From Actinoplanes sp. N902-109 (GTDB lineage: Bacteria > Actinomycetota > Actinomycetes > Mycobacteriales > Micromonosporaceae), in the NCBI RefSeq assembly GCF_000389965.1, contig NC_021191.1:6635501-6699500 (forward strand): a stretch of DNA of 64,000 nucleotides, given 5' to 3'. Shown here one piece after another: positions 52,921 to 61,746 of this stretch (its first letter is position 1; the number at the start of each line of letters is the position of its first letter). The position numbers were made by a program, and so were the translations under genes. Under the pieces are notes generated by a model, which was not told the DNA's origin, ran no database searches, and saw only the letters and a list, made by a program, of their open reading frames with translations.

Positions 52921-53742
52921 GTGGACAATACCGCCGCCGCATTTCCCGCAGATCAAACCCAGCCGCCGCGGATCCTGATCACCGGGGCGACCAGTGGCCT
53001 GGGCCGCGCGATGGCCGAGGCGCTCGCCGGCACCGGCGCCCACGTGGTGATCACCGGCCGTGACCCGCAGCGCGCCGCCCGGGCCGCCGGGCAGATCGAC
53101 GCCGGGCGCGGCCGGGTGCACGGCATCGGCATGGACGTACGCGACGAGCAGGCGGTCACCGCGGGGGTCGCCCGCGCCGTCGAGCTGCTGGGCGGTGGCC
53201 CGGACATGCTGGTCAACAACGCGGGCCTGGGCATGCGCACGGTCAACCCGGACTTCATGACCAGCCCGCGGGGCTTCTGGGAGGTGCCGGCCGACGGCTT
53301 CCGCGCGGTGGTCGACACCAACCTGACCGGCTATTTCCTGGTCGCCCGGGCGGTCGTCCCGCTGTTCCTGGCGGCCGGGGGCGGCCGCATCGTGAACATC
53401 TCGCTCAACGAGGAGACCATGGTGCGGCGCGGCTTCACCCCGTACGGCCCGTCCCGCGCCGGCTCCGAGGCCCTGTCCCGGATCATGGCGGCCGACCTGC
53501 GTGACCACGGTATCTGGGTGAACGTGCTGCTGCCCGGCGGCGCCACCCGTACCGGCATGATCATCGATCCGGTCCCGGCCGGGCTCGCGGACCGTCTGCT
53601 CGACGCCTCGGTGATGGCCGAGCCGATCCGCTGGCTGTGCTCCCCGGCCGCCGAGGGCGTCACCGATCAGCGCATCGTGGCCCGTGACTTCGACGCCTGG
53701 CTGCGCGAGCACGGATCGGATCCCCGGAAAGCCTCCTCCTGA
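52921..53742 (+). CDS. SDR-family oxidoreductase with YxxxR
   Basis: 273 aa from the GTG at 52921. An ATG at 52873 is possible but would leave 21 bp to the divergent ald start. Cofactor motif TGATSGLGRAMAEAL, NNAG in LVNNAGLG, INISLNE-type strand (RIVNISLNEET). The active-site motif reads YGPSR, so Arg replaces the usual Lys of YxxxK. Substrate unknown. Confidence 0.82.
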   Translation: MDNTAAAFPADQTQPPRILITGATSGLGRAMAEALAGTGAHVVITGRDPQRAARAAGQIDAGRGRVHGIGMDVRDEQAVTAGVARAVELLGGGPDMLVNNAGLGMRTVNPDFMTSPRGFWEVPADGFRAVVDTNLTGYFLVARAVVPLFLAAGGGRIVNISLNEETMVRRGFTPYGPSRAGSEALSRIMAADLRDHGIWVNVLLPGGATRTGMIIDPVPAGLADRLLDASVMAEPIRWLCSPAAEGVTDQRIVARDFDAWLREHGSDPRKASS

Positions 53743-53785
53743 CGGGGGGTGTTGCCACGCTCACAGCGGCGGCTAACGTCCCCGG

Positions 53786-55486
53786 ATGCTGCCGCTGCTG
53801 GACACGCCGGCGTACACGCCGGCGGCCACCCTCAACGACACCACCCGCTGGCTGTGCGGCGCGCCGTACCTGGACCCGGACTTCGGCAACGCGGTGATCC
53901 GCGAGGTGGTCGAATCCGAACGCAAGGCGGTGCCACCGTCGTACGGCTTCGACCTGGACCCGGTGGTGCGGCACTGCCTGCGGGCCCGGCGACTGCTGCT
54001 GATCCGGTACGCGCTGGTCACCGCGATCCTGGTGCTCGGGCTCTGCCTCAATGCCTTCGCCACGGTGACCTGGCTGGCCCTGTGCGGTGCCATTGTCGGG
54101 TTCCGCTCGCCCGCGGTGCGGGAACTGCCCCGCTCGGTGCGGCTGGGCGCGCTCGCGGCGCTCGGCGCGCTGGTGCTGTGCGCGCTGGGCTACGTGGTGC
54201 TGCAGACCGTGCTGACCAGCCTCACCGACCCGTTCGGGTCCACCGGCACCTTCGACGAGGACTACGGGCAGGTCTCCCCCGGCCTGTCGGCCACGCTGAT
54301 CGTGGCGCCGGTCGGGCTGGCCGCGATCATGTTCCTCGCGCTGTTCCTGTCCCGGCGGCATGCGTACGGCGTGCTGACCACCGAGCTGGCCCCCGGCATC
54401 GCCGCCACCGCGCCGCACACCGGCAACCAGCGCGTCGAGTGGCGGCTCGGGGTCGTGGCGGCGATGCAGCGCGGCAACATCTGCGTGCAGGACATCAACC
54501 CGTTCACCGGGGCCGGCTGGGTGGAGCACAGCTGGTCGTTCGCCACCTCGCTGCGCGCCCGCGACGGCGGCGAACGGATCAGCATCGACAGCGCGGACCT
54601 CAACCAGCGGGTGCACGACGCCGTGCTCGGTCTGCGCGACACCGAGCTGCGGGCGGGCGAGCGCATCTCGAACGTGTACGTCGTGCCGTACGTGGCCGCC
54701 GACGGCAACCGGCGCGGCGACGACCCGCTAATCAACCCGCGGACCCGCACGCCGCACACGATGGCCTCGCCCGAGACGATCGCGGCGGTCATGGGCAGCC
54801 CGCAGGGCGGTCTGCGGCACTACCTGCGCGCGGTGGTCCCGGCCACCGGCAAGCCGATCCAGACGCCGGACGGCCGGTTGGTGCTGCCCGCACAGGACTC
54901 CGGCATCGGCGTCACCGCGTTCGTGCACCTGGCGGTCGAGGGCGGCATGCTCTACACCGAGTTCGTGTCCACGGTGATGCCGCAGGTCAAGCCGCTCTGT
55001 CAGCTGGTGGACAACCTGCGCCCGGAACGTGTGCCCCATCAGGCGGCGGCGCACACGCTGCTCGCTTTCGTGCGCGACAACGTCCTGGGCCCGGCGTACC
55101 TGGCCCGGCTCGGCTGGGACACGCTGCGCCTGCCCGGCCGGATGGCCCGCTCCGCACGCCGCGCCGACGAGTACCGTTTCTACGACTACGGCGCGCACTT
55201 CAGCGTGCGCGAGCTGGCCGCGCAGCGCCCGACCGTACGGTTCATGCAGGTCCTCGACGCCGAGAAGTACATCAAGCTGCTCGACCGGGTGGTCACCGAC
55301 ACCGTGCTGGCCTACCTCGACGAGCACGGCGTGGACACCACCGAGTTCCGCAGCGCCGTCACCACCGTGTCCATCGGCAACGCCACCTTCCACGGCGGAC
55401 AGCAGAACTTCGGCTCCCGGGCCACCAACATCCAGACCACCGTCGCGGCGCCGCGCGCCCGCACCACCGGAGGAACCCGTGGCTGA
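53786..55486 (+). CDS. Membrane protein with C-terminal amyloid-like motif
   Basis: 566 aa. Four membrane helices (about 72-90, 96-112 region, 125-147, 171-191), then a large cytosolic part of about 350 residues (GNQRVEWRLGVVAAMQRGNI, PERVPHQAAAHTLLAFVRDN). Near the end stands NATFHGGQQNFGSRATNIQT, encoded by a 28-nt stretch repeated exactly in the next gene. Not recognised as a family. GTG of the next gene overlaps its stop. It may be the membrane executor or sensor of a two-protein signalling pair. Confidence 0.7.
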   Translation: MLPLLDTPAYTPAATLNDTTRWLCGAPYLDPDFGNAVIREVVESERKAVPPSYGFDLDPVVRHCLRARRLLLIRYALVTAILVLGLCLNAFATVTWLALCGAIVGFRSPAVRELPRSVRLGALAALGALVLCALGYVVLQTVLTSLTDPFGSTGTFDEDYGQVSPGLSATLIVAPVGLAAIMFLALFLSRRHAYGVLTTELAPGIAATAPHTGNQRVEWRLGVVAAMQRGNICVQDINPFTGAGWVEHSWSFATSLRARDGGERISIDSADLNQRVHDAVLGLRDTELRAGERISNVYVVPYVAADGNRRGDDPLINPRTRTPHTMASPETIAAVMGSPQGGLRHYLRAVVPATGKPIQTPDGRLVLPAQDSGIGVTAFVHLAVEGGMLYTEFVSTVMPQVKPLCQLVDNLRPERVPHQAAAHTLLAFVRDNVLGPAYLARLGWDTLRLPGRMARSARRADEYRFYDYGAHFSVRELAAQRPTVRFMQVLDAEKYIKLLDRVVTDTVLAYLDEHGVDTTEFRSAVTTVSIGNATFHGGQQNFGSRATNIQTTVAAPRARTTGGTRG

Positions 55487-55541
55487 GTCCAACTTCCACT
55501 TCGGCACCATGAACTTCCACGGCGGACAGCAGAACTTCGGC
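55387..55541. repeat. Identical 28-nt repeat in two overlapping genes
   Basis: Copy 1 at 55387-55414 and copy 2 at 55514-55541 are identical. They lie 127 bp apart, yet each is in the correct frame of its own gene, encoding FHGGQQNFG. Identity without any synonymous change implies recent copying or conversion. Confidence 0.9.
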
Positions 55542-55811
55542 GACCACAACACCAACACCCAGCACGCCGGCACCCCGGCCGAGCAGGTGCGTGAGCAGCT
55601 CACGGCCATCCTGGCCGGGCACCCCGACGGTCCGTACGCCCGCAGCTCGGTGGCCGCCATCGAGGGCGACATCGCCGAGGGCTCGCCGCAGGCGCGTGCC
55701 CGCGTGCGCGACCGGCTCAGGCAGCTCGCCGACACCGCCGGCGACGCCCGCACGGTGGCCGAGGCGGCAGCCGCGATCGGCGCGATCGTGGCCGCCCAGT
55801 GGCCGTTCTGA
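55479..55811 (+). CDS. Small protein with N-terminal amyloid-like motif
   Basis: 110 aa; GTG at 55479 with GGAGG 7 nt upstream. Residues 4-28 read NFHFGTMNFHGGQQNFGDHN, a Gly/Asn/Gln-rich motif matching the tail of the preceding protein. The remaining about 80 residues are a helical bundle (VREQLTAILAGHPDGPYA, VRDRLRQLADTAGDARTVAE) that resembles small effector-associated or death-like adaptor domains. Tight coupling suggests direct contact of the two proteins through the shared motif. Confidence 0.65.
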   Translation: MAESNFHFGTMNFHGGQQNFGDHNTNTQHAGTPAEQVREQLTAILAGHPDGPYARSSVAAIEGDIAEGSPQARARVRDRLRQLADTAGDARTVAEAAAAIGAIVAAQWPF

Positions 55812-55818
55812 CCCCGCG

Positions 55819-56631
55819 CTAGATGTCCTGCCGGCTGCGGGCGGTCAGGCCGAGACCGCCGGCCAGGGGGTTCCAGCCGGCGAGGAAGGCCTGCTTGGCC
55901 GTGCCGGCGGCGTCGGAGGCCGACCGGCCGCGGGCGTACGCGGCCTTGCGCCCGGCGGTGTTCGCGCAGCCGCCGGACAGCGCCGGTTCGGCCCAGTCGA
56001 GATAGGCGGCGTCGGCGTCGAGCGAGTGCTGCCAGGCGGTGATCAGCGCCGAGCGCAGCGTCTCGCCGTCGGGCAGGGCGGACAGGTCGGCGGCGCGCAG
56101 CTCGGCGATCTGCGCGCGGCGCTCGTCGCCGACCGCCCGCATGTCCTCGACCGCACCGCTGAGCCCGGTGCAGCGCCCGACCCGGTCGATCGCGCTGTTC
56201 AGCTTGTCCCGGCTGGCGCCGCTGCGGTCCAGCAGCGCGTCGACGACCCGGGCCGGCGGCAGCGGGTCGGCCGTGGGCCCGCCCTCGGGCCGGCCCGGCG
56301 TGGTGGCCGGGTCCGCCGGCGCGGTGGCCGGGTCCGCCGGCGCGGTGTCCGGCTGCCCGGCAGTGGTGGTCACGTCCGCGGCGGCCGGCGGCGGGTCCAC
56401 CGGGTCAGCCGACCGGTTCGCGCGCACCACCACGACGACCACGGCGACCACCGCGATCAGCAGGGCCACCGACAGCCCGGCGATCAGCGGCAACCGGCTG
56501 CGCGGCGGCCCGTCCAGCGGGTGCACGGGCGGCGGCGCGATCGGTGGCGGCACGGCGCCCAGCGCGGTGTTGCACCGGGCGCACGCCCCGGCGGCAGGGT
56601 CGTTGTCCAGACCGCAGGTGGGACAGACCAT
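55819..56631 (-). CDS. Zinc-ribbon membrane protein
   Basis: 270 aa. N-terminal zinc ribbon CPTCGLDNDPAAGACARCN, Pro-rich linker, one TM helix (about 47-70), an Ala/Pro/Thr linker with PADPAT repeats (about 75-120), then an outside helical domain of about 150 residues with two Cys (RCTGLSG, GGCANTAGRK). Substrate unknown. Convergent with the gene ending at 55811. Confidence 0.72.
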   Translation of the reverse strand: MVCPTCGLDNDPAAGACARCNTALGAVPPPIAPPPVHPLDGPPRSRLPLIAGLSVALLIAVVAVVVVVVRANRSADPVDPPPAAADVTTTAGQPDTAPADPATAPADPATTPGRPEGGPTADPLPPARVVDALLDRSGASRDKLNSAIDRVGRCTGLSGAVEDMRAVGDERRAQIAELRAADLSALPDGETLRSALITAWQHSLDADAAYLDWAEPALSGGCANTAGRKAAYARGRSASDAAGTAKQAFLAGWNPLAGGLGLTARSRQDI

Positions 56632-56752
56632 CGAGCCACCCTATCGATGCACCATCACCCTCGGTACGCCCGGAAGAGCGATCCGTCATGACCGTTCGGG
56701 CCCGCTGATCCGTCTGCGCGCGGTGTTGCGGCACCGCCCTACGCTCACGGTC

Positions 56753-57187
56753 GTGACCTACGCTCCGTCCACGCTCAACACCCACGTCATCTGGCGGCGG
56801 ATCTTCGCCACGCTCATCGACGCGGTCGTGCTCGGCGCCGCCGTGCGCGCGTTCGGCCGGATCCTGGGCGTCGAGGTGCCGACCTCGTCGTTCGACCTGA
56901 CCACGCTCGGCTTCGGTGGCAGCCTGCTGACCGCTGTCGTGGTGCTGGCGTACTATGTCGGGCTGGAGGGCACCAACGGGCGCACCGTCGGGAAGTACCT
57001 CTGCGGGATCCGGGTCGTCGACGAGCACGGCAACCGGCCCGGCTATCTGTCGGCGCTGGTCCGCACACTGCTGCGGCTCATCGACGGGATCGGCGGCTAC
57101 CTGCTCGGCACGATCGTCGCGGCCAACTCCAAGAACCAGCGCCGCCTGGGCGACATGGCCGCCAAGACCCTCGTGGTGCGCGCTTAG
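56753..57187 (+). CDS. RDD-family membrane protein
   Basis: 144 aa from the GTG at 56753. RDD signature with RRIFATLIDAVVLGAAVRA, GLEGTNGRTVGKYLCGIRVV, and RRLGDMAAKTLVVRA. Three membrane helices. RDD proteins include Na+/H+ exchange types; function here is unknown. Converges with the SDR gene (4-bp overlap). Confidence 0.85.
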   Translation: MTYAPSTLNTHVIWRRIFATLIDAVVLGAAVRAFGRILGVEVPTSSFDLTTLGFGGSLLTAVVVLAYYVGLEGTNGRTVGKYLCGIRVVDEHGNRPGYLSALVRTLLRLIDGIGGYLLGTIVAANSKNQRRLGDMAAKTLVVRA

Positions 57188-58023
57188 ATCGCCGTCGAGC
57201 GGCTGACCTTCGCCCAGTCCGCCAGCTCGGTGCGCAACAGCTCGTGATGCGCGGCGATGGCGTCCACCGCATCGCCGCCCAGCGCCAGCCGCAACGGTGG
57301 CTGCGGGCTGTCCAGCACCTCCACAATGGCCTGGGCCGCCTTGGCCGGGTCGCCGGGCTGGCTGCCGGCCATGGCGTCCACCGCCGCGCGGGTGGGACCG
57401 ACCGTTTCCGCGTACGCCGCGAGCGCGCGCGAACGGTGCATGCGTGACCCGCCGAACTCGGTGCGGAAAGCCCCCGGCTCGACGATCAGCACCCGGATGC
57501 CCAGCGGGGCGACCTCGGCCGCCAGCGCCTCGGACAGGCCCTCCAGCGCGAACTTGGCCGCGCAGTAGGCCCCGAAGCCCGGCATGCTCAGCTGCCCGCC
57601 CATCGAGCTGATCTGCACGATCGTGCCGCTGCCCTGCGCGCGCAGCCGGGGCAGCACAGCCTTGGTCACCGCGACCGCGCCGAAGAACATCACCTCCATC
57701 AGCGCCCGCAGCTCGGTCATGGTGAGTTCCTCGACGGCGCCCACGCTGCCGTGCCCGGCGTTGTTCACCACCACATCGATGCGGCCGAACTCGGCAACGG
57801 CCCGCTCGACCGCCGCAGCCACCGCGTCCTCGTCCGTCACGTCCAGCGCCGCCGCCCGTACGCGACCCGCACCGGCCCGGACCAGATCGTCCAACCGCCG
57901 CGGGTCCCGGGCGGTGGCCAGCACCCGATCACCGGCTGCGAGCGCCGCCAGCACCAGTTCGCGGCCGAAACCCGCCGAGCATCCGGTGATCAGCCATACC
58001 CGCGATGTCCTGTTCGTCGTCAC
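57184..58023 (-). CDS. SDR-family oxidoreductase
   Basis: 279 aa. TGCSAGFGRELVLAALAAGD (cofactor), VVVNNAGHGSVGAVEELTMT, IVQISSMGGQLSMPGFGAYC with catalytic Ser, and YCAAK (Tyr and Lys). Classical SDR. Transcribed away from the LysR gene 71 bp upstream, its likely regulator. Confidence 0.92.
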   Translation of the reverse strand: MTTNRTSRVWLITGCSAGFGRELVLAALAAGDRVLATARDPRRLDDLVRAGAGRVRAAALDVTDEDAVAAAVERAVAEFGRIDVVVNNAGHGSVGAVEELTMTELRALMEVMFFGAVAVTKAVLPRLRAQGSGTIVQISSMGGQLSMPGFGAYCAAKFALEGLSEALAAEVAPLGIRVLIVEPGAFRTEFGGSRMHRSRALAAYAETVGPTRAAVDAMAGSQPGDPAKAAQAIVEVLDSPQPPLRLALGGDAVDAIAAHHELLRTELADWAKVSRSTAI

Positions 58024-58094
58024 CCGGCCAGCTTGGCCGACCCGGCCGCTCGCGGGCCAACACAGACTGCCTGCCTGGGTTACAGTCCTGGCCT

Positions 58095-58985
58095 GTGAGC
58101 GCCGAACTGCGGCACCTGCGCTACTTCGTGGCCGTCGCCGAGCACCTCAGTGTCAGCCGCGCCGCCCAGCACCTGCACCTGGCCCAGCAGTCGCTGTCGC
58201 AGCAGATCACCGCGCTGGAACGGACTCTCGGCGTGCGGCTGTTCGACCGCGACACCCGGGGCACCCGGCTGACCGCGGCCGGCGCGGCGTTCCTGCCGGA
58301 GGCCCGCGCCGTGCTCGACCGCTTCGACGCGGCGATCGCGACGGTCCGCCCGCGGGCCGACCGGCTCACCGTGGCGTTCCTGACCTCCACAGCGAACTAC
58401 ATGCTGCCGCCGGTGGTGCAAGCCATGCGCGAGCGGCACCCCGGCATCGACCTGGTGACCCACAGCGTCCCGATCGCCGAGCTGGTGGCCGGGCTGCGCG
58501 CCGGACGCTTCGACGCGGCGTTCACCCGGCCGCCGCTGGTGCCCGATCTCGCCACCGTCGCGCTGGTCAGCGAGCCGGTGTGCGCGGTGCTGCCGGTCGG
58601 CCACCGGCTGGCCGGCCGCTCGCAGCTCCAGCTGGCTGAGCTCGCCGGCGAGCAGTGGGTGCTGACGCCGCGCCATTCCTGGCCGCCCTGGCACGACAAG
58701 TACGACCGGGACTTCGCGGCGGCCGGGTTCCGGCCCGCGGTGGTACAGCGCAGTCCCGACGTCGCGGCGCTGCTCGGGCTGGTGGCGGCCGGGTCCGGGG
58801 TGACCCGGCTGGCCCGGTCGGCGAGTTCGATCCGGCGCAGCGGGGTGGAGTTCGTACCGCTGGCCGATGACCGGGCCGAGACGGTCCTCGCCTGGCTGCC
58901 CGGCCGGGAGGGGCCGCTGCTGCACGAGCTGCGCGAGGTGGTCACCGGCCTGGCTGCCACCACCGACCTGACGCGGCTCGGCTGA
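58095..58985 (+). CDS. LysR-family transcriptional regulator
   Basis: 296 aa from the GTG at 58095. HTH in LRYFVAVAEHLSVSRAAQHL and LAQQSLSQQITALERTLGVR. Substrate domain about 90-290 (LTVAFLTSTANYMLPPVVQA). Divergent from the SDR gene, the classic arrangement for LysR control. Its 3' end overlaps the convergent DUF6010 gene by 44 bp. Confidence 0.93.
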   Translation: MSAELRHLRYFVAVAEHLSVSRAAQHLHLAQQSLSQQITALERTLGVRLFDRDTRGTRLTAAGAAFLPEARAVLDRFDAAIATVRPRADRLTVAFLTSTANYMLPPVVQAMRERHPGIDLVTHSVPIAELVAGLRAGRFDAAFTRPPLVPDLATVALVSEPVCAVLPVGHRLAGRSQLQLAELAGEQWVLTPRHSWPPWHDKYDRDFAAAGFRPAVVQRSPDVAALLGLVAAGSGVTRLARSASSIRRSGVEFVPLADDRAETVLAWLPGREGPLLHELREVVTGLAATTDLTRLG

Positions 58986-59349
58986 GCAGGGCCGGGCCGC
59001 CGGCGAAGCACCACAGGGCGATGACCGGGTCGCAGATCGCGCAGCCGAACGAGGAGTCGTGGGCGAACGGCAGCAGCGGGCTGCCCTTGAGGTGGTGGAC
59101 GATGTCCCAGGCGGTGTGCAGCAGCCAGCCGACGCCGATGAACCGCCAGGAGGTCAGGCCGCGGTAGGCGACCGCGGTCATCAGCGTGGTGAAGGCGAGC
59201 TCGCCCGGGCCCAGTGCGCCGCCGCTGAGATAGGCGGCGCCGGCTCCGGCGATCATCAGCGCGTTGACCGTACGGCGGCGGGGTTCCGGGATGAACGAGT
59301 TGAGCGCGACGTAGGCGAGGCCGATCAGGATCGGGCCGAGAACGGACAT
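58942..59349 (-). CDS. DUF6010 membrane protein
   Basis: 135 aa with four hydrophobic segments. GVGWLLHTAWDIVHHLKGSP and SFGCAICDPVIALWCFAGGP are family landmarks, with conserved His residues in the third segment. Role unknown. Confidence 0.82.
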   Translation of the reverse strand: MSVLGPILIGLAYVALNSFIPEPRRRTVNALMIAGAGAAYLSGGALGPGELAFTTLMTAVAYRGLTSWRFIGVGWLLHTAWDIVHHLKGSPLLPFAHDSSFGCAICDPVIALWCFAGGPALLSRAASGRWWQPGR

Positions 59350-59433
59350 GGACCGATCATGGGGACAGCGGGAATCCGCTGACAGTGGCTGTGCGGCCAG
59401 GTGTCAACGGATTCCCGCCAACCGTTGCGCGGC

Positions 59434-60273
59434 TCAGTTCACGAAGTCCTGGGTGACCCACACGCGGCCGTCGGCGCCGCGGGTGACGGCCAGGCCGATG
59501 TGCTTGAAGCCGGTGCTCAGCAGGTTCCTGCGGTGCCCGTCCTCGGGGGCCTTCTCGGCCAGCATGAGGTCGGTCAGGCCGTTGGCGGCCTGGATGATCG
59601 ACGCATCGGTGGTGCCGGCGTTGCCCTGACCGATGTTCTCGCCTGCCGAGGTCCAGGAGACGCCCGCGGCGGTGAAGCGGTCGCCCAGGCCGGCCTCGCC
59701 GGCGCACTGGTGCGAGAGGCCGCAGCTGCCGACCATCAGCGCGTTGTGCGCGGCCGAGGCCTTGGACAGCTCGGCGCTGAAGGCGTACGGCGCGAGCCCG
59801 GCAGCCGTACGGGCCGCGTTGATGTGGTCCAGCACCGCGTCGAGCACCGCGGTGCCGGCCGGTGGCGTGGTCGTCGGCGGCACGGTGGTGGGCGGGGTCG
59901 TCGGCGCGGTGGTCGGCGCGGCGGTGGTCGGCCGGGTCGTCGGGGGCGTGCCGGGTGCGGTCGTGGTCGGCGCGACCGTGGTGGGTGCCGTCGTCGGGGC
60001 GGTCGTGGGTGCCACAGTGGTCGGCGCGGTGGTGGGCCGGGTGGTCGGCGCGGCGGTGGGCCGGGTGGGCCGCGGGTGGTGCCGGCCCCGGTCGGCGAAC
60101 GTGGTCGCCGGCCCCAGCGACGGGCGGGAGTAGCGCACGGCCTGCGGGCGATGGTGGCTGGTCTGGGCCGAGGCGACCCCGGCCGCCCCGGCGCCGAGCA
60201 CGCCGAGCGCGCAGGTGGCGAGAACGATGATCCGGGTGCGCTTGCTGGTCCGCTTGCGGTGGCGCGTGGGCAC
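59434..60273 (-). CDS. Secreted CAP/SCP-domain protein
   Basis: 279 aa. A basic N-terminus and signal or anchor helix (about 14-36, IIVLATCALGVLGAGAAGVA), then a Thr/Pro linker of about 80 residues (TTAPTTVAPT repeats), and a CAP domain: LDHINAARTAAGLAPYAFSA, SAAHNALMVGSCGLSHQ, GENIGQG, DGHRRNLLSTGFKHIGLAVT, VTQDFVN. The His and Glu of the CAP cavity are retained. Extracellular; exact activity unknown. Confidence 0.9.
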   Translation of the reverse strand: MPTRHRKRTSKRTRIIVLATCALGVLGAGAAGVASAQTSHHRPQAVRYSRPSLGPATTFADRGRHHPRPTRPTAAPTTRPTTAPTTVAPTTAPTTAPTTVAPTTTAPGTPPTTRPTTAAPTTAPTTPPTTVPPTTTPPAGTAVLDAVLDHINAARTAAGLAPYAFSAELSKASAAHNALMVGSCGLSHQCAGEAGLGDRFTAAGVSWTSAGENIGQGNAGTTDASIIQAANGLTDLMLAEKAPEDGHRRNLLSTGFKHIGLAVTRGADGRVWVTQDFVN

Positions 60274-60472
60274 GGGGTGGTCCTGTCGATCGGCGGACGG
60301 TGGGTGCCCGCTGGGCCGCCCCGGGGCGGGGACGGGCGCCAGGTGGAGGCGCGCGCTCGACTATGCAGGGTGGCCCGGCTGCCATCCGTACCTCTAAAGA
60401 ACATTTAAAGATCTCTTGCGCGGACGCTGAGGAATCTCGTCCCGAACGACCCATTCATGTACGGTCGTCAAT

Positions 60473-61642
60473 ATGTGGAAGCGCTCCCAAATACTCGGCA
60501 CCTCCGCCGCAGTCCTCCTCACCGCCACCGCTGTCGTCGCCGCCTCCCCCGCCGCGCAGGCCGCCACCGCCTGCGACGTCACCTGGACGGCCAACTCGTG
60601 GGCCACCGGCTTCACCGCCGACATCAAGCTCACCAACAACGCCGCCCCGCTCAGCTCCTGGAACCTGACCTGGACCTTCGCCGGCAACCAGCGGGTCACC
60701 TCGGGCTGGAACGCCACCGTCACCCAGACCGGGCAGGCCGTCAGCGCCACCAACGTGGCCTGGAACGGCACGCTGGCCACCGGCGCCTCGGTGTCGTTCG
60801 GCGTGCAGGGCACCTACTCGGGCAGCAACACCGCACCGGCGAACTTCGCGGTCAACGGCGTCTCCTGCACCGCGCCCAGCACGCCCACCACTCCCCCGCC
60901 CACGACGACCCCGCCACCCACCACCCCGCCGCCCACCACCCCGCCACCCACCACCCCGCCGCCGTCAGGTTCCGGTGGTGACGGCTTCGAGAACCAGGCG
61001 GCGGGCGCACCCTCCGGCGACTGGTCGGTGTCCACCCCCGACTGCTCGGGCGCCGGCACCGCCACGATCGACAAGACCGTGGCCCACAGCGGCACCACCT
61101 CGCTGCGCGTCAACGGCGCCGCCGGATACTGCAACCACGTCTTCGCGGCCAACACCCGGATCATCAACCCGGCCGCCACCGCCTGGTACGTGCGCTACTG
61201 GGTACGCCACACCACCGCACTGCCGGCCGCGCACACCACCGCCGTGGCCATGCGCGACGCCGCCGACGGCAACAAGGACCTGCGCTTCGGCGGGCAGAAC
61301 AGCGCCCTGCAGTTCAACCGGGCCTCCGACGACGCCACGCTGCCCGAGCAGAGCCCGGCCGGGGTCGCCCAGTCCCGCCCGCTGCCGGTCAACACGTGGG
61401 TGTGCGTGGAGTTCTCGGTCAACGGCGCCGACGGCACCATGGAGACCTGGCTCGACGGGGTGTCCGTACCCGGGTTGCGGCAGGACGGCGTGCCCACCCA
61501 CGACATCGACAGCCAGTGGCTCAACCGCACCTACCGCCCCCGCCTGACCGACCTGCGCCTGGGCTGGGAGAGCTACGGCGACGGCGCCGACACGCTCTGG
61601 TACGACGACGTGCAGGTGGCCGGTTCCCGCATCGGCTGCTGA
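60473..61642 (+). CDS. Secreted CBM2 protein with Cip1-like domain
   Basis: 389 aa. Signal peptide (about 1-31, cleavage near AAQAATACDV). CBM2 (about 32-132: CDVTWTANSWATGFTADIKL, SSWNLTWTFAGNQRVTSGWN, NFAVNGVSC) binding crystalline cellulose. A (TTPPP)n linker (about 135-163). A C-terminal beta-sandwich of about 220 residues (WYVRYWVRHTTALP, DLRFGGQNSALQFNR, CVEFSVNGADGTMETWLDGV, LRLGWESYGDGADTLWYDDV) resembles Cip1-type secreted proteins/glucuronan lyases. Enzyme activity is inferred only. Probably under CebR control. Confidence 0.85.
   Translation: MWKRSQILGTSAAVLLTATAVVAASPAAQAATACDVTWTANSWATGFTADIKLTNNAAPLSSWNLTWTFAGNQRVTSGWNATVTQTGQAVSATNVAWNGTLATGASVSFGVQGTYSGSNTAPANFAVNGVSCTAPSTPTTPPPTTTPPPTTPPPTTPPPTTPPPSGSGGDGFENQAAGAPSGDWSVSTPDCSGAGTATIDKTVAHSGTTSLRVNGAAGYCNHVFAANTRIINPAATAWYVRYWVRHTTALPAAHTTAVAMRDAADGNKDLRFGGQNSALQFNRASDDATLPEQSPAGVAQSRPLPVNTWVCVEFSVNGADGTMETWLDGVSVPGLRQDGVPTHDIDSQWLNRTYRPRLTDLRLGWESYGDGADTLWYDDVQVAGSRIGC
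60476..60489. promoter_or_regulatory. CebR-like operator at the start codon
   Basis: TGGAAGCGCTCCCA matches the CebR box TGGGAGCGCTCCCA at 13 of 14 positions. It starts directly after the ATG at 60473-60475, where a bound repressor would block transcription. CebR is released by cello-oligosaccharides; the downstream cellulose-binding product fits. Confidence 0.7.
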
Positions 61643-61648
61643 CCTGCG

Positions 61649-61679
61649 GTAGTGGGACGCGGGCCCCGCGTCCCACTAC
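61649..61679. terminator. Hairpin after the CBM2 gene
   Basis: A perfect 15-bp stem GTAGTGGGACGCGGG with its complement around a single C, 7 bp past the stop and between convergent genes. No U-run. Confidence 0.7.
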
Positions 61680-61746
61680 GATCCCCCGCCGCAGCCCCAT
61701 CGGCTGGCGCAACCGCCGCAGCGTGCTCCGGCAGTCGCGCCGGACC

